A DNA stretch of 64,000 nucleotides from Chrysemys picta bellii (Eukaryota > Chordata > Testudines > Emydidae): the NCBI RefSeq assembly GCF_011386835.1, contig NC_088791.1:51107498-51171497 (forward strand). Reading direction: 5' to 3'. A model generated the notes under the pieces. The model saw nothing but the letters and a program-made list of their open reading frames with translations, did no database searches and was not told the DNA's origin. Position numbers and translations under genes: made by a program. Numbering within the stretch: the stretch's first letter is position 1; every line of letters begins with the position of its first letter. This document shows, one piece after another, positions 24,043-36,601 of this stretch.

Positions 24043-24263
24043 CTACTGCACTGTTGCTTCCAGCTTTGAACGGGGAAATAAATAGTTACGAAGATAAGGA
24101 GTGGATGGTGTTTGACCTGTGAAGAGATTTTCTTCCTTCTCCATAATTCCTGATTGGTTTAGATGCTTTAATATCATATTGTTTATATTCTTAAGATCTT
24201 CTCTGTTCTTCCTTTCAAATGCTAGTCTGCTTGTCACTTCATCCATCTTGTTGCCAGTGTGAA
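24043..24263 (-). CDS. LSMEM1: LSMEM1 terminal coding exon
   Basis: The AAAG acceptor splits an Ile codon (A|TT). It encodes HTGNKMDEVTSRLAFERKNR and INNMILKHLNQ, then a tail ending EATVQ and TAG at 24045-24043. No clear AATAAA was found shortly downstream. Confidence 0.9.
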
Positions 24264-27200
24264 CTTTAAAAGGAAAGGACATTATGTTAAACTGGTAACA
24301 TTTAAACCAAGTGGATCATTGTCACTTGGTGCATCCCTGTGGGAAACTGAATGGGAAATTATTTTGCTCAGAGACATAACAACATGATAGCAAGTTCAGA
24401 AGCTTAGTTGGAAAAGGTTGTGTGTGAAGAAGTTATGGTCTGGCTGAATTCTTTTACAATCTATTTTGTTTTTCATTCTGGTGTAGTATAATGCAATAAA
24501 ACATACTGCTTAAGAGTCAGCATATACAGTCTTCAGGTGGGCAACCCTCTCATTACCATCCATAGATTTGCTTATTTAAGGGTTGTAAGATTTATCCCTA
24601 TGTCTGGACACAACACATTCATACGTCCCTTTGGGCACAATTCCTAAATAAATCACAGAGACTTAGGATTAGAACCAGAACCTTTCATTTCCCAAAACAT
24701 AGGCCTCTACCATCTGAGTTAAAAGAGAACTCCTACTATTAATAGCCTCTCATCCTCTCTGTGGAACACAAAAGAATGATATCACTCATTTATTTTTCTA
24801 TATCTATCAAGCCCAGTACATTATGTACTTGGGCCTTATCTAATTAGACAAAACTTTCCCCGAGGTTCTGAGTTTGATAGGAGCTTAAATCCAACAGCAG
24901 GGTGCCAATCCTTGATGACTCTGTCTGCAGATTACAGACATAACGCTAGATAAACCTCATGGCTGGGAGAAAAACCTTGGAACTTCAGCTCCCAAAAAAC
25001 AGGCCTCTACCCCTTTGGGTCCAAGAAGAACGCCTGTAATTAACTGTAGTAGTGGGTCCCTTACCCTCTCTGCTACCTAGTCATTACACAGCAACGTTAC
25101 TCACTCAGTCATACATAATATAAAGCCAATACTTGCAACAGGGACACATCCTGTTTAAGCACATTTGGGGTCATCGTAAAGCAATTTAATTGGGCTTCCC
25201 ATGTACAACATACAAGATTCCCTGTGCAGCCTTTACGTCCCCGACAGTTCTCTGCTTTGCCAGCAGGCTCTGTTACGAATCCAGAACTGCCGTTAGTGGA
25301 AGCAGTTCAGGGAGCAGTGGATGAAAGTTTCCTGTTAAAAAGAGAGAGTGAGGAACCTGTGATGCCCCAGCTACAACCACGACATAGGGGGAAACATCCT
25401 GCTGCCAAAGGGCCTCAAGTTCGTCTTGCCACAGCATCCTCAGTTAGCAGAAGGCACCTCATCCTATCTAACACCACATCATGAGCAGTGAAAACCAAAC
25501 TGGTGGATCCCTGTGATTCAGAGGTAGCCTGTGGCTGTTTGCTTGGCAGCATTACCAGCCCCTATAAGTCAGGGGTGGCCAACCTGTGGCTCCAGAGCCA
25601 CATGCGGCTCCTTATATAGGCACTGACTCTGGGCCTGGAGCTACAGGTGCCAACTTTCCAATGTGCCAGAGGGTGCTCACTGCTCAACCCCTGGCTCTGC
25701 CACATGCTCTCACTCCTCCTCCTCCCCCTCCCTCCCAGATCCTCCTGTATGCCACGAAACAGCTGATCAGAAGGTGCGGGGAGGGAGGGGGAGGCGCTGA
25801 TTGGCAGGGCTGCCGGTGGGCAGGAGGCCTGGGAGCGGGGGGTGAGGAGCTGATAGGGGCGGGAGGCTGCTGATGTATTACTGTGGCTCTTTGGCAATGT
25901 ACATTGGTAAATTCTGGCTCCTTCTCAGGCTCAGGGTTGGCCACCCCTGCAATAAATGGATAATTATCCCCACAGAGGTGATGCTTTTAGCCAATTCTGA
26001 GATTGCATCTGATTATTCAGGCTCCTTTTGTTTGGGGAATTCTTTGTTCCAGATTATTTCCACTCAGCTCTTAACCCTGGAATCTGAAGCCCTCTCTGAA
26101 TAACACACACTGAACTAACCTAAATTCACTCACACACCCATGTTACTCCATCAGCCTTAATGGAATTACACCAGGAACAAAATTCTTCTGGAGAAGAAAA
26201 AGATGTTTTCAAAACATGCCCCAACAATACAATCTACTTGAAAAGGAAACACTCTGCTTTACAGTCAACATTTCCAGGAACCGCAGCCTAGCACTGCTGA
26301 GCTATATTTCAACTACTGTTCTTATCATGTCAAGATTAAATGCAGGTTGTTTAAAATCCTCCTTTAAGGTGTGGGTCACGCTGATAACCTGTTGTTGGGC
26401 TTGGCTGATGAAGTAGCATGGAAAGAAACTAGCTTTTTAAATATCAGAGGGGTAGCCGTGTTAGTCTGGATCTGTAAAAAGCAACAGAGTCCTGTGGCAC
26501 CTTTAAGACTAACAGATGTATTGGAGCATAAGCTTTCGTGGATGAATACGTCTGACGAAGTGGGTATTCACCCCCGAAAGCTTATGCTCCAATACATCTG
26601 CTAGCTTTTTAAAGGTTGCCCTGCCAGCCTTGTTTAATTTAGATAAGTTAGCACACAGCAGCAGCTCCTCTACAAGACATTTTTAGCTTAATTAATTTCT
26701 ATCCCTTGTCCTGAGGGAATGGATTCGAGTTTGACACTGTTGCAGTGGTAGGGAGAGAGCCACCCACCTCCTTGTTCTGGGGCTAAGTAAGCAAGTCTGA
26801 ATAATTCTCTGGACTCCCTGTCAAGACACATTTCAGTGAACGTCTATCACTTCCCATCTCAGGAAGTATCTAACTCTCCCATCTTGGGACGTCACTTATT
26901 GAGGTTTTAGTTTGTAAGGCTTGGTCTACACTGGGGGTGATCGATCTAAGTTACGCAACTTCAGCTACATGAATAACGTAGCTTAAGTCGACGTATTTAG
27001 ACCTACTCACCGGGATGTCTTCACTGTGGTGAGTCGACTGCTGCCGCTCCTGTCGACTCTGCCTGCGCCTCTTGTGGCGGTGGAGTACAGGAATTGACGG
27101 GAGAGCGCTTGGGGGTCGATTTATTGCATCTAGACTAGATGCTATAAATCGACCCCCACTGGATCGATTGCTGCCCGCCAATCCGGCGGGTAGTGTAGAC

Positions 27201-30200
27201 ATACCCTAAGAAACATCACTACCCTTCCCAGTGCAGGGCTGCATTGCACAGCCATTCAAAAATGCAAAATATTTAAATGATCCAATACAATAGTGTAGCT
27301 CCTGCTTACACAGTGTGGCTTTCTAGCCCGCTCTAGTAGTTGGATCTGAGAGGTTTGTAAGTCTGCAACCTCAGAAGTGGCTTCTAGTCCCCTTAGCTCA
27401 GGAACTAAAACAGTGATTCTCAACCTGAGGCCCACAGGCCACTTGCAGCCCAATCAGCATGGAGCTGGGGCCCACGTGACATCCTCAGGGCCATACAGGT
27501 AGTATTGGATGCGGCACACAAAACATTATGGGTTGCATATATGGCCCACAATTGTAAATAGGTTGAGAACTACTGGACTAGAAGCTCGTGCTTTTAGATC
27601 CAGAGGTTCCACAGATTCAATGCCTAATGCCAATTACTAATCCAAGTGTTACAATAGCTTGTTACAATGTAGCCCAATATATTCCAACACTTTCTTCCCT
27701 TGACAGGCCATGTTATTTACAAGAATCGTAAATGTTTTACTTACTCGTTAAGAATATTACAAATGAAACAAGCGCCAAACTGACAATCAAAATAATGATC
27801 AGTGTGACGAAGAACAAATGTTGGCAACTTATGCTGCTCCATGTCATCAAACCGCCAGTGTCCTCTTCTTCCTGGGCTGCTATGGAACGAAAATAATATT
27901 CCGATATGAAATTGATGGGAGGTTATTAAGAAAACAAATAACAAAATGCCTCTGGTTCTAAGCAGAGACAAGCCAGAATAAACCCAAACTTTGAGAATGT
28001 TCAGAGCCAAGTCCAACCTTTCTGACTTGGATCCATCTCTGTTTCTAAGCAGGATACAGGCACCATGTTATTAATAACTTTAGCTGTCTCCTGTTAAATT
28101 GCAGTCCTATTCCAGAAAGGAGATATGTAAAAATGGCAGTGCTTACTTAAAAGATCCACTTTCTTTATGTATTCAAAGTTATAGTGGCTCACCTTAGTGA
28201 CAACAAATATTTTGCTGCTTTTCACTCCTGATAACCACAGGAACCATACAGCTAAGAAAGTGTGAGCAACATTCCTTTCCAAATTGTGAATCATCAATTG
28301 TCTGGCTAGCTAACTTCCCGTCAGTTACACCTGTGCAACTCTGCTGATAGCAATGGGCCTGCATAGGCTGAGAGCCTAATTTAGCCTGCAGAACCCTTAT
28401 GTCTTGCAGTGTAACATGAGAAAGGAAGAATCCAGTTTTACTTTCCCAGGTTTAGGCTGAATGGGCAGGGCTGGAAGTTAGACTATATTAGAGCTTGTTG
28501 GGACATTTTCTTTAAATATATTGTTTCACTGAAATGGAAACATTTTGTAGAGACGTATGGAGTTTAGTGAAGTTTTTGCTTGCCAGGTTTACAAGGTCCA
28601 GGTTGGACTCTCCTGGCACTTCCAGGAAAACAGAGAGAATGGGACATGCAAATAGAAAACTGACATTTTGGGGATCTGCAAATGGCCTTTTGTTCCAACA
28701 CAATTCCATTTTGTGAAAACATTTGGAATGTTTTGGTTTGTTCCTATGCAGAATTAAAACAATTTTTGAGACCTCAAAAGTTGTCATGAAATGGAATTGT
28801 CTTGTCCAGCCAAATCTAGTATATATAAACTGAGCACATTTGGCATGGCAGTGAAAGGTATGACCACTTGCCACTCCTCCTGCAGATGCAAGAAGGGGGA
28901 CTAAAGGACAACCAGTTAGCCACTCCTTCCCTGAAATTTGTGGGGCAAACCAGCTTGCTGCTCTTTAGAAACTTTGGTCGGTGAAAGGACAGGTCCCTCA
29001 TAAAAATATAACGGCTAAGTGTGGGGTGGATATGGGCCTAGAGGTAGGGAAGATAGTGGGAACCAGGGTTTGAATCCTCTTCAGAATTCCTGAACACAAC
29101 GGAGAGTTTTGTGTGAACCTTAGTTTTCCATTTGGGCAGCATTTGCCCTAGGAAACCTTTTGGGGAAGTTCTGTGGCCTGTGTTATACACGAGGTCAGAC
29201 TAGATCAGTGGTGGGCAACCTGCAGCCCGCAGCCCATCAGGGTAATCTGTTGGTGGGCCACAAGACAGTTTGTTTCCATTGACCATCTGCAGACACAACT
29301 GCCCGCAGCTCCCAGTGGCCATGGTTCGCCATTCCCGGTCAACGGGAGCTGTGGGAAGCGGCGGCCAGCATGTCCCTGTGGCCCACGCCACTTCCCACAG
29401 CTCCCATTGGCCGGGAACAGCGAACCACAGCCACTGGGAGCTGCGGGCAGCTTGCCTGCAGATGGTCAATGTAAACAAACTGTCTCGTGGCCCACCAGCA
29501 GATTACCCTGATGGGCTGCAGGTTACCCACCACTGGACTAGATGATCACAATGGTTCCTTCTGGCCTTGGAATCTATGACTCTCAGTCTAAAATCCCAGT
29601 CTGGAAAGAGAATGGATGTGCATCTCTGCTCATAGAGAGCTGAAGGCTAGAGGCTTGAGACTGGAGCAGGCAGTCCTTGAGCAGACCACATTGGGGAGGT
29701 TAAAGATGGGGTTACACTGAAGCTGACACAGAAATCACAGTTTCATATAATTATCAACTATGAAAAATGTATTTCCAAGTTTCCATTGATGTTTTGTTGA
29801 ATCTGGTAAGACTCTTGAAGGGCATTGCAATTAAGCTGATGGCGATAAAGAAGAAAAAGGATTGTATATGCCATAACAGAACTTTGATGATGAGTAAACC
29901 CATGGTTTGGGAGTTCATTGAACTAGTCAGAGATCCCTGGGAGTATTTTTGCTATCCTTTATTGCATTTAATGTGTTCCTGCCTGGAGATAAAGTAAAGC
30001 CTGCAGCCTTTTAATATTTTTTTTTTATCATGCCCTCAGCCTTCATAACAAATACAATTTGTACTAAATGCCACCACCACAGATATTGCTTCATAGCCAG
30101 AATAATAATGATGGAGGAGCTGCTTTCACAGTCTCTCAAGCATTGCAAGCTATGAATAGAATTCTCATAAATGCCACTTGTCTGCTCTGCCTAATGAACG

Positions 30201-32989
30201 CTTCTTACTAGCCAACTGACCAAATGTGCCAGCTTACGCTATTGTAAGTAACCAGTGAACAAGGATTCCTGCCAAGCTGCAAACAATGAGAACATTTTAT
30301 GTTGTGAAGCAAAAAGTAATTGGTGTGGAGCGCCTACCAAAATTAGAAGCCCTTTCTTTTGAAAACTACTTTAAAATTATGGCTAATGTGTTGCCTTAGG
30401 TTTGGTTATGTCAGATCATATTAAGCTACTGAGCTAAAGGAATGCCATGGGTACTGCATCACAAGCACTGTTGAAACGTCTTTTTTTTTTTAAAAACCCA
30501 GATCTGGCATTTTCTGTAGAAAATGGTAGCACTGTCCCATGTATTTTTAATGATTACCAGAAGGTGAAAAATGCTCACACAATTCAAGGATAGGGGTGGA
30601 AGCAGTAGATGTGGTATAGCTTGACTTGAGTATGGCTTTTGATGCCATCTCACAGGACTTTTTCATAGACAAACTAGAGAAATATAGCCCAGACGAAGCT
30701 ACTATAAGGTGGGTGCACAAGATGTGGACAAATTGGAGAAAGTCCAGAGGAGAGCAATAAAAAGGATTAAAGGTCTAGAAAACATGACCTTTGAGGAAAG
30801 ATTGAAAAAACTGGAGAAGAGAAGACTGAAGGGGAGCATGACAACACTCATCAAGTATGTAAAAGGTTGTTATAAAAGGGAGGGTGATAAATTGTTCTCC
30901 TTAACCACTGAGGACGGAGCTTAAACTGCAGCAAGGGAAATTTAGGTTGACATTACGAAAAAAAATCCTGATTGTAAGGGTAGTAGAACAAATTACCTAA
31001 GGAGGTTGTGGAATCTTCATCATTGGAGGTTTTTACGAACAGGTTAGACAAACACCTGTCAGGGAGGTCTAGATAATACTGAATTCTGCCTCAGCACAGG
31101 GGACTGGACTAGATGACCTATTGAGGTTCCTTCCAGTCCTATGATTCTGTGATCTTAATAGTTCTGTAACAAAGAGATCCAGAATATAACACATTTCTTG
31201 GTACAGCAGCTGAGGATTGTAAATAGTGCAGTCTCTTGGAATATATTCTACTGGTGTGAGAGCAATCAGATACTTATATAAAACTCCAAGCATTAAAGAA
31301 ACATCTAAAATATGTCAGAGAGAGAGCCAAATTGGTGTACAAACTATACATAGCACTGCTTTCATTTTCTGCTGAAATGCAGCCACCTGTAGGTAACTGT
31401 TTAACAGCACCAAGAGTACTGTATAACAATTTAGTCCAGAAGTGAAGAATAACAATTAGAGGGAGACTCTAGGTAGGCAAAAGAGAAATGATCTGATGCT
31501 AGAACTGATTCATTCTGTGCCATTTCTTGTTCTTGTTAAAATGAGAATCGCCTACATAAGACAATACTATGGCAGATTTCTATAATTTTCAATATGGGAT
31601 CTTGGTGTCTGGCAGCTGCACCACTATAGTAATTAACATCAGAAAAATATTCAACCCCTGGGCTAAGATGTTGATGTCTTTCTAACTCCTCTTGCACCAA
31701 AGCTCAAGTGTCACCTATACCATTTCTCCCAGTATTATTCATACATGTATAAAATCAAGCAAGGTGGTGGTTGAGTGGCTATCTGCATTTTTGTCCTATT
31801 TGAAGCCTAGTTGATTATGATTCTTCCTGTACAGCTACTCTTCAGCCAAATTTCAAAAGTACAAATTGTGCTGCTAAACTAAGGAGAAAACTACAGAATA
31901 CTGTACCTCCTTAAATAACATAATGTGGAACGCTGCCAAGAAACTGCCACTTATAAAGTGCTTTCAGATCACAAGAGTCAAACACATCTCGAATATTGTT
32001 GGCTAAAAATAGTCTTGTTGCCATGTGTAAGTCAAAGAAAAAGTGCATAAAAGCAATAAAATCAGGAGGATAGTACAATTCTGAATCTGTTTGAAATAAG
32101 TTCCCTGAATTAAGATCTAAAGAAGGTTCATCGAATACCTCAGGAAACTGGCTGGGATCATCAGATGATAGTCATTCCTTAAAACCAAAAACAGGATCAC
32201 AATTTTAGTTGCCTTTTTTTTTTTTCCTTTTAAGCTTTTATGTGTATTTTAGTAATTGTGAAAATTGCCAAACAGAGGAGAGAGGTCATCATTTTTATTC
32301 CCAGAATGGATACATATTGGGAATGATGGTACAGGCTTACTACAATGTCCCACCCGTGTGCCTCAGACATGACGTGAAGGGCCCAGCTAGTAGTGGAAGG
32401 GTAGCTCAGTTTCCACAGAAAATATTTAGTTGTGGACGCTGCCAACAAGAATCTGGTACTGGCAACTGTCAGACAGGTTACTGGAGTAGTTATACCACTG
32501 GTCCTATGTGTTCTGTGCACATGATTCCAGTTGTGCCGGTCATTTTTGTCATAGCTATCTCTTATCAGAATTCAATTTCCTTTAAATGCCTGAGTTGAAG
32601 TGCACTTATTAAGCCAGATCCTTAGCTGTTGTAAATTGACATAGTGCTGTTGACATCAGTGGAAATACATCATTTGGATTTACACCATCTGGGAATCTGG
32701 CCCATTTTGTTAAAACATGTAGTGCATGTATTTATATGGTAAATAAATCCCAGGATAAGCATTAGTTTAAATTATCAAATACATCTGTACATTAGTTTCT
32801 TCTTTTTTTTTTGACCCGGTGTATATTGAGAATAGTTGCCAAGCATTATCTGGCATACATACTTAACAGGTGTTGAGATCCATCGGAACATAGATGTAGT
32901 TTGTTTAGATTGTTTAAGGAATCAACCACATAAAGTTTTCCTTCTTCATTGGTATCAAGTAAGTCAATTTCCAGAGAAGAACTCTCCAT
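24043..32989 (-). CDS. LSMEM1: LSMEM1 (leucine-rich single-pass membrane protein 1), 3 coding exons
   Basis: Exons 32989-32863, 27879-27745 and 24263-24043 join in frame (127+135+221 = 483 nt), giving 160 residues plus TAG. Exon 1 carries the EGKLYVVDSLNNLNKLHLC signature of this family. Exon 2 gives one hydrophobic membrane segment at about residues 64-86 (LFFVTLIIILIVSLALVSFV onward). Exon 3 gives HTGNKMDEVTSRL and INNMILKHLNQ, a heptad-like tail. There is no signal peptide, so it is probably a single-span protein. Function is poorly known. The gene follows IFRD1 on the same strand, as in mammals. Human LSMEM1 is about 131 residues and ends soon after the LNQ motif; here about 35 more codons follow. 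An internal GT in exon 3 could allow a shorter form. Confidence 0.9.
24264..25561. other. LSMEM1 intron 2, proximal part, with a diverged duplicated repeat
   Basis: 24668-24790 and 24964-25090 share CCCAAAA(C)A-AGGCCTCTACC and a CCTCTCT-rich end, two old copies of an unidentified repeat. The rest is plain. Confidence 0.4.
25570..25949. mobile_element. hAT MITE (CAGGGGTGGCCAAC ends)
   Basis: It starts CAGGGGTGGCCAACCTG and ends GGTTGGCCACCCCTG. The flanks CTATAAGT and CAATAAAT match at 6 of 8 bases. It lies in LSMEM1 intron 2. Confidence 0.75.
26442..26600. mobile_element. Folded PLE-tail insertion, 13-bp target duplication
   Basis: The repeat CTAGCTTTTTAAA lies at 26429-26441 and 26601-26613. 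The insert is palindromic over TGTATTGGAGCATAAGCTTT and its complement. The core CTGACGA at 26552-26558 with downstream GAAAGCTTATGCTC is the best hammerhead match in the window. It sits in LSMEM1 intron 2. Confidence 0.85.
26918..27206. mobile_element. Harbinger-type MITE, 289 bp
   Basis: The ends GGCTTGGTCTACACT and GTAGTGTAGACATACCC are inverted, with TAA at 26915-26917 and 27207-27209. The ends match the full-length Harbinger at 38474. Confidence 0.8.
27411..27575. mobile_element. hAT MITE, 165 bp
   Basis: CAGTGATTCTCAACCTG to AGGTTGAGAACTACTG, flanked by AACTAAAA and GACTAGAA (6 of 8). Confidence 0.75.
27745..27879 (-). CDS. LSMEM1: LSMEM1 transmembrane exon
   Basis: 135 nt, TAG acceptor, GTAAGT donor in phase 1. 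The correct frame is not the longest open one; it was chosen because it joins exons 1 and 3 and gives the membrane helix. It encodes AQEEEDTGGLMTW, then the helix ending FVIFLT. Confidence 0.88.
28494..28818. repeat. Interspersed repeat, probable MITE
   Basis: Second copy of the family at 11116-11470. The ends AGAGCTTGTTGGGACA and TTGTCCAGCCAAATCT are roughly inverted. It lies in LSMEM1 intron 1. Confidence 0.45.
29206..29535. mobile_element. Palindromic hAT MITE, perfect 8-bp target duplication
   Basis: CAGTGGTGGGCAACCTGC to GCAGGTTACCCACCACTG, flanked by GACTAGAT at 29198-29205 and 29536-29543. The 330-bp insert is close to one long inverted repeat, which is why mirror-image frames occur on both strands. 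Confidence 0.9.
30586..31156 (+). pseudogene. CR1 LINE 3' fragment with RT C-terminus
   Basis: It encodes a decayed KLEKVQRRAIKRIKGLENMT and FEERLKKLEKRRLKGSMTTL, the CR1 ORF2 C-terminus. The CR1 3' UTR follows (GTTAGACAAACACCTGTCAG, GACTGGACTAGATGACCTAT) and ends TATGATTCTGTGAT. Confidence 0.85.
31157..32862. other. LSMEM1 intron 1, distal part
   Basis: No gene. A 129-codon plus-strand frame at 32209-32598 has no recognisable domain. 32690-32705 resembles an old amniote repeat. Confidence 0.5.
32863..32989 (-). CDS. LSMEM1: LSMEM1 first coding exon
   Basis: The exon starts at 32994 after a TTTTAG acceptor; five leader bases precede the ATG at 32989, so at least one non-coding exon lies upstream and was not located. 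The donor is GTATGT in phase 1. An alternative GTTAAG donor three bases earlier in the motif would break the frame. Confidence 0.88.
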
Positions 32990-32994
32990 TGTAC

Positions 32995-33778
32995 CTAAAA
33001 GAAAACATGGATATTGGAAATAACGACTACTGTTAAGGGGCCTGATCCTGTGAGATGCTGAGCTCCCTTAACTCTCACTAAAATCAGTGGGATTTGAGGA
33101 TGATTAGGTCTTTGTAGGAGATATTCAGAACCTTTCAGGATAGCACCAATATGAGTTGTGAGCAACTCACTAGTTAACATTTCTAGTTTATTGTTTGAGA
33201 TCCCCAAGTGTGAAAGTTCATCGCCACATCAGAATATCGTAGTACACTGTTCCACCCTTCTAGCTCCTGCACTGATTCAGGTGTAAGTTATTACTTATTT
33301 GTATAACATCCAAAGCCTGGAAGGTACTTTACAGACCAATAACACAGGGTAAAATCATGGACCCATTGAAGTCAATGGCAAAAGTCCCTAGTCTCTCCCC
33401 TGATCATCTCACGGTCTAAGTACTGGGATATGAGATAAGTAAAAACGAAGGGAGCAGGTAGGGGAGTGAAGGAGAAGGGTTACAATGACAAGCTTATTAA
33501 TTTGCTTATAAATACTGATACATCACTGTGGCTTGTTTTTTCTTGGTTAAACAAATGATTGGGGTCGGGGTGGTCAGCAAAAAGTTATAGCTTGCCATAA
33601 TTGCTCTTCTTTCTTTACTTTAGATTTGGTTGACACACAGGACCTACTTTGAAAAGGGTCTGGGCTGGTAGCATAGGCCTGTGCCCTTCCAAAGAAGGTG
33701 AGACAATTCTTGAAGAAAACACAGACTATTTCCATGCCTTAAGGTAATTGTTCTGGTATTCTCTGATATTCGGCTTAA
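32995..33778. other. Upstream of LSMEM1 coding exon
   Basis: It contains old-repeat sequence (GCCTGATCCTGTGAGATGCT at 33041). The missing non-coding first exon of LSMEM1 should lie here or further upstream; it was not identified. Confidence 0.4.
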
Positions 33779-34025
33779 CTTTGGATAGATCTACACTGCA
33801 TTTAAAAACCCACGGCTGGCCTGTGCCAATTGACTCAGGTTAAGGGGCTCTTTAATTGCTGTGTGGACATTTTGGCTCAGGCTGGAGCCTGGGCTCTAGG
33901 GCCCAGTGTGGGGGGAGGGTCCCAAAGCTTGTGCTGCAAACACTATGTATTTATCTGAACACTATGTGCCTGAGTCAGCTGGCATGGGCCAGCCATGGGT
34001 TTCTAATGGCAGTGTAGACATACCC
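33779..34025. mobile_element. Harbinger-type MITE (diverged)
   Basis: ATCTACACTGC near the left end and GCAGTGTAGACATACCC at the right end are inverted. TAA lies on both sides (33776-33778, 34026-34028). The left terminus is diverged. Confidence 0.55.
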
Positions 34026-34028
34026 TAA

Positions 34029-36587
34029 CACCTCATCTTTGCCATGGGCTTGGCTCTCAATGAGTACAAGTCCCTTGGAAGTGTTAGAAATTTACATTCA
34101 CAAATTAACAAAATGACATTTAGAAATCACATCCTATGTATATAGATTGGATTACTTCTTATCAATTTTCAAACACCCAGAGGTGTGAGGCTCCAGCTCT
34201 ATCTCTGCTAATAAGGAATTTGAAACTGCAGCTACCAGGCCCAAAAGAGACTGCTAGACTAACTGTGGGCTGTCCCGATGGTTTCTCTGCATCTGGGATA
34301 GAAAGCCCCATTGCTTGGAAAATGTGAATCACATGTGTTTTAACAAATACACAGAGTTATGGAGAAAGATATTTGTAGAGGGAGTAGAGCTGGCCAGAGT
34401 CACCCAGGCATACAAGCTTTTATCAGGCCTTTACCATACCGAAGCCCATAAAAGTCTACTCAACATTACCATTTATGCTGGTAATCTTTCAGCACTGGCA
34501 CCCACGCTTCTCTGGGTAAAGTTCAAAAGTACATTTTCTCTAGGCACATGGGACCTTTTCCAGCTCCCTCCTTCTTGACTCAGTTACCAAACCCAACTGG
34601 CAAGTTTCCTGACTCACCCTTTCCATAGTATGACATCATGAAGAGCAGGTTCCCTCTGTACCAACATTTTAATAAGTGCCATGGGGAAAACTGGGGCTGT
34701 TTCCTGTCAGGCACGCACAGGAGCAGATACTCAGAGCATCATGCCAACCCACGCTGCTCTACGTCACTCCCAAAGTTGGGGACACAGCCAAATAACTACT
34801 CATTGATTTTCAGTGAAACTTAGGCTCCTAACTAGTTCAGGTGCTTTTGAAAAGGGGACTAGCACTCTTAAGGGAAAAGAAGACTGATGGCTCTGTAAAT
34901 ACCTGGACAGAAAGAGTAAAGTCTTTATTCAATTGAGGGGAAATCACATGAAAATGAGTACAGCTCCTTTTTCTTTTTTCATTCTGAGCAGTTACTGAAA
35001 AAATACAAAAATAAGGTGAAAAAGCTAGAATTGCAACCAATCAACTCAATCCAGTAGCTTTTATATATGCAACAGTAATTTCAGGACAGATGGCTTCTAT
35101 GCACTAGAATGTATAAGGTAACAACTTCTAGTAGCTATATATTTATGGTCTTTGATATCTCCATATGACCACATTCATGCCCAGCTGTATTTCTTACAGA
35201 CACAGTTATGCAGTGTTCTACAGATTCACCACCTCTCACAAACAAGGGCCTCTTGCTATTTTTAGCTTCAGAAGGGCAGTTGTTTTCCCTGAACATTTTC
35301 CATTTTGTTTAGACTTCCTTGCAACAACTTTAAGGAAGACTCTCCTAAAGACTTGAGCTCTAATAAATGTAAGTAACTGATTTGATAGTTTTAGATACAT
35401 GGTAAATTCACAAGTTGTAGATTTTTGTAATTAAGTATTTAGAAGCAATTTCCCCACTGTACACTCACTTTCTGTACATAAAAACAGCATGCTATGAATG
35501 ATGTTTTATGATTTATTTCTACATCAGCACCTTGAAAGAAACAAGATATCAGCGTCACTGGCCTCCTAACTATTAATTAGTTTCACAAGGCTAAACTAAC
35601 CCTCATAGCTTTTAAATTAGTCATTGTAATTTGTATTTTAATATTGCTTAGAGGCCACCCCCTCATAAGCGTTAAAATATCATAACTTAATACTTTTAAA
35701 TGCAAGTTATTTTGGGTAATGTTACCACTTTGTAAACTAAATACCTAAAAATTCTTAAAGAATAAAATCAAGACTAAATGGATTAGCAAAAGAAGAGAAT
35801 GAACTGTAAATTACTTACAATTTAACAATATTCAGCTAAAAATTCAGGATGGAAGAAGTCATCCAGTACCAAGTATGAGAAGAAAACTTGCTTTGTAGTT
35901 TCCCCCCTCACTTTTAGACCCTGTAAACTCCCACAGGACCCATAAACATAGCTATGAAACCGACTATCCCTTTCAATCTATATTTAGCGTTCACTTTGGC
36001 CAAGAAGTCTAGTTTCCAAATATTGACCTATTCAAAACAAACACACACACACTTATTAGACAAGAGTCACTATGAAATTTTAATATTTACTGCTATTATG
36101 GTGAGTTTTTAACATATGCTTTTGACATGTATCATTTTACTAATATTTTACATTGAGTGACTTTTTAAAACAGGCTTGATAAACTAATCAAACCAATATT
36201 CTAGTTAATGAAATATTTAGACACATCCTAAGATAGACAAACTACAACCCTTTAATTTATCTTCATAATAAAGTGTGATTTTTAAAGTACTCCATACAAA
36301 GGACTCTAACAGATTTTTCTGATGTATTGGTTAAGAATATACACAAATACTTGCAATGCAAATTTCCATTTTTCCAGTTAACATTACAGAAGGCTGTATG
36401 TATTTAAGAATTGCCACACAAGTTGGTTGATGCCAATACAAAACCAAATAGGCTCAGATAGTTGATCTATGGAGCAGTCCCATATTTCTAATACCATTAT
36501 GTGTTAGTCTGGGTTTTAACAGTGTGAAATTTAGGTCATGTCAAGTGCCTAAACCATGTAATCATTTCTGTAAATGAGGCATGACAA
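34029..36587. other. Intergenic, no gene recognised
   Basis: AT-rich. No coding exon or repeat boundary is supported. Confidence 0.5.
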
Positions 36588-36601
36588 ATACTAAAAGTCA
36601 G

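Noticed and set aside
27741..28016. 91-codon minus-strand frame as the LSMEM1 exon reading frame
   Set aside because: It covers the LSMEM1 exon but in the wrong frame; only the shifted frame joins the neighbouring exons and gives the membrane helix.
29173..29545. Mirror-image frames on both strands with similar peptides
   Set aside because: They arise because the region is a palindromic hAT MITE.
32209..32598. 129-codon frame
   Set aside because: No recognisable domain, starts in a T-run, and lies in an LSMEM1 intron on the opposite strand.
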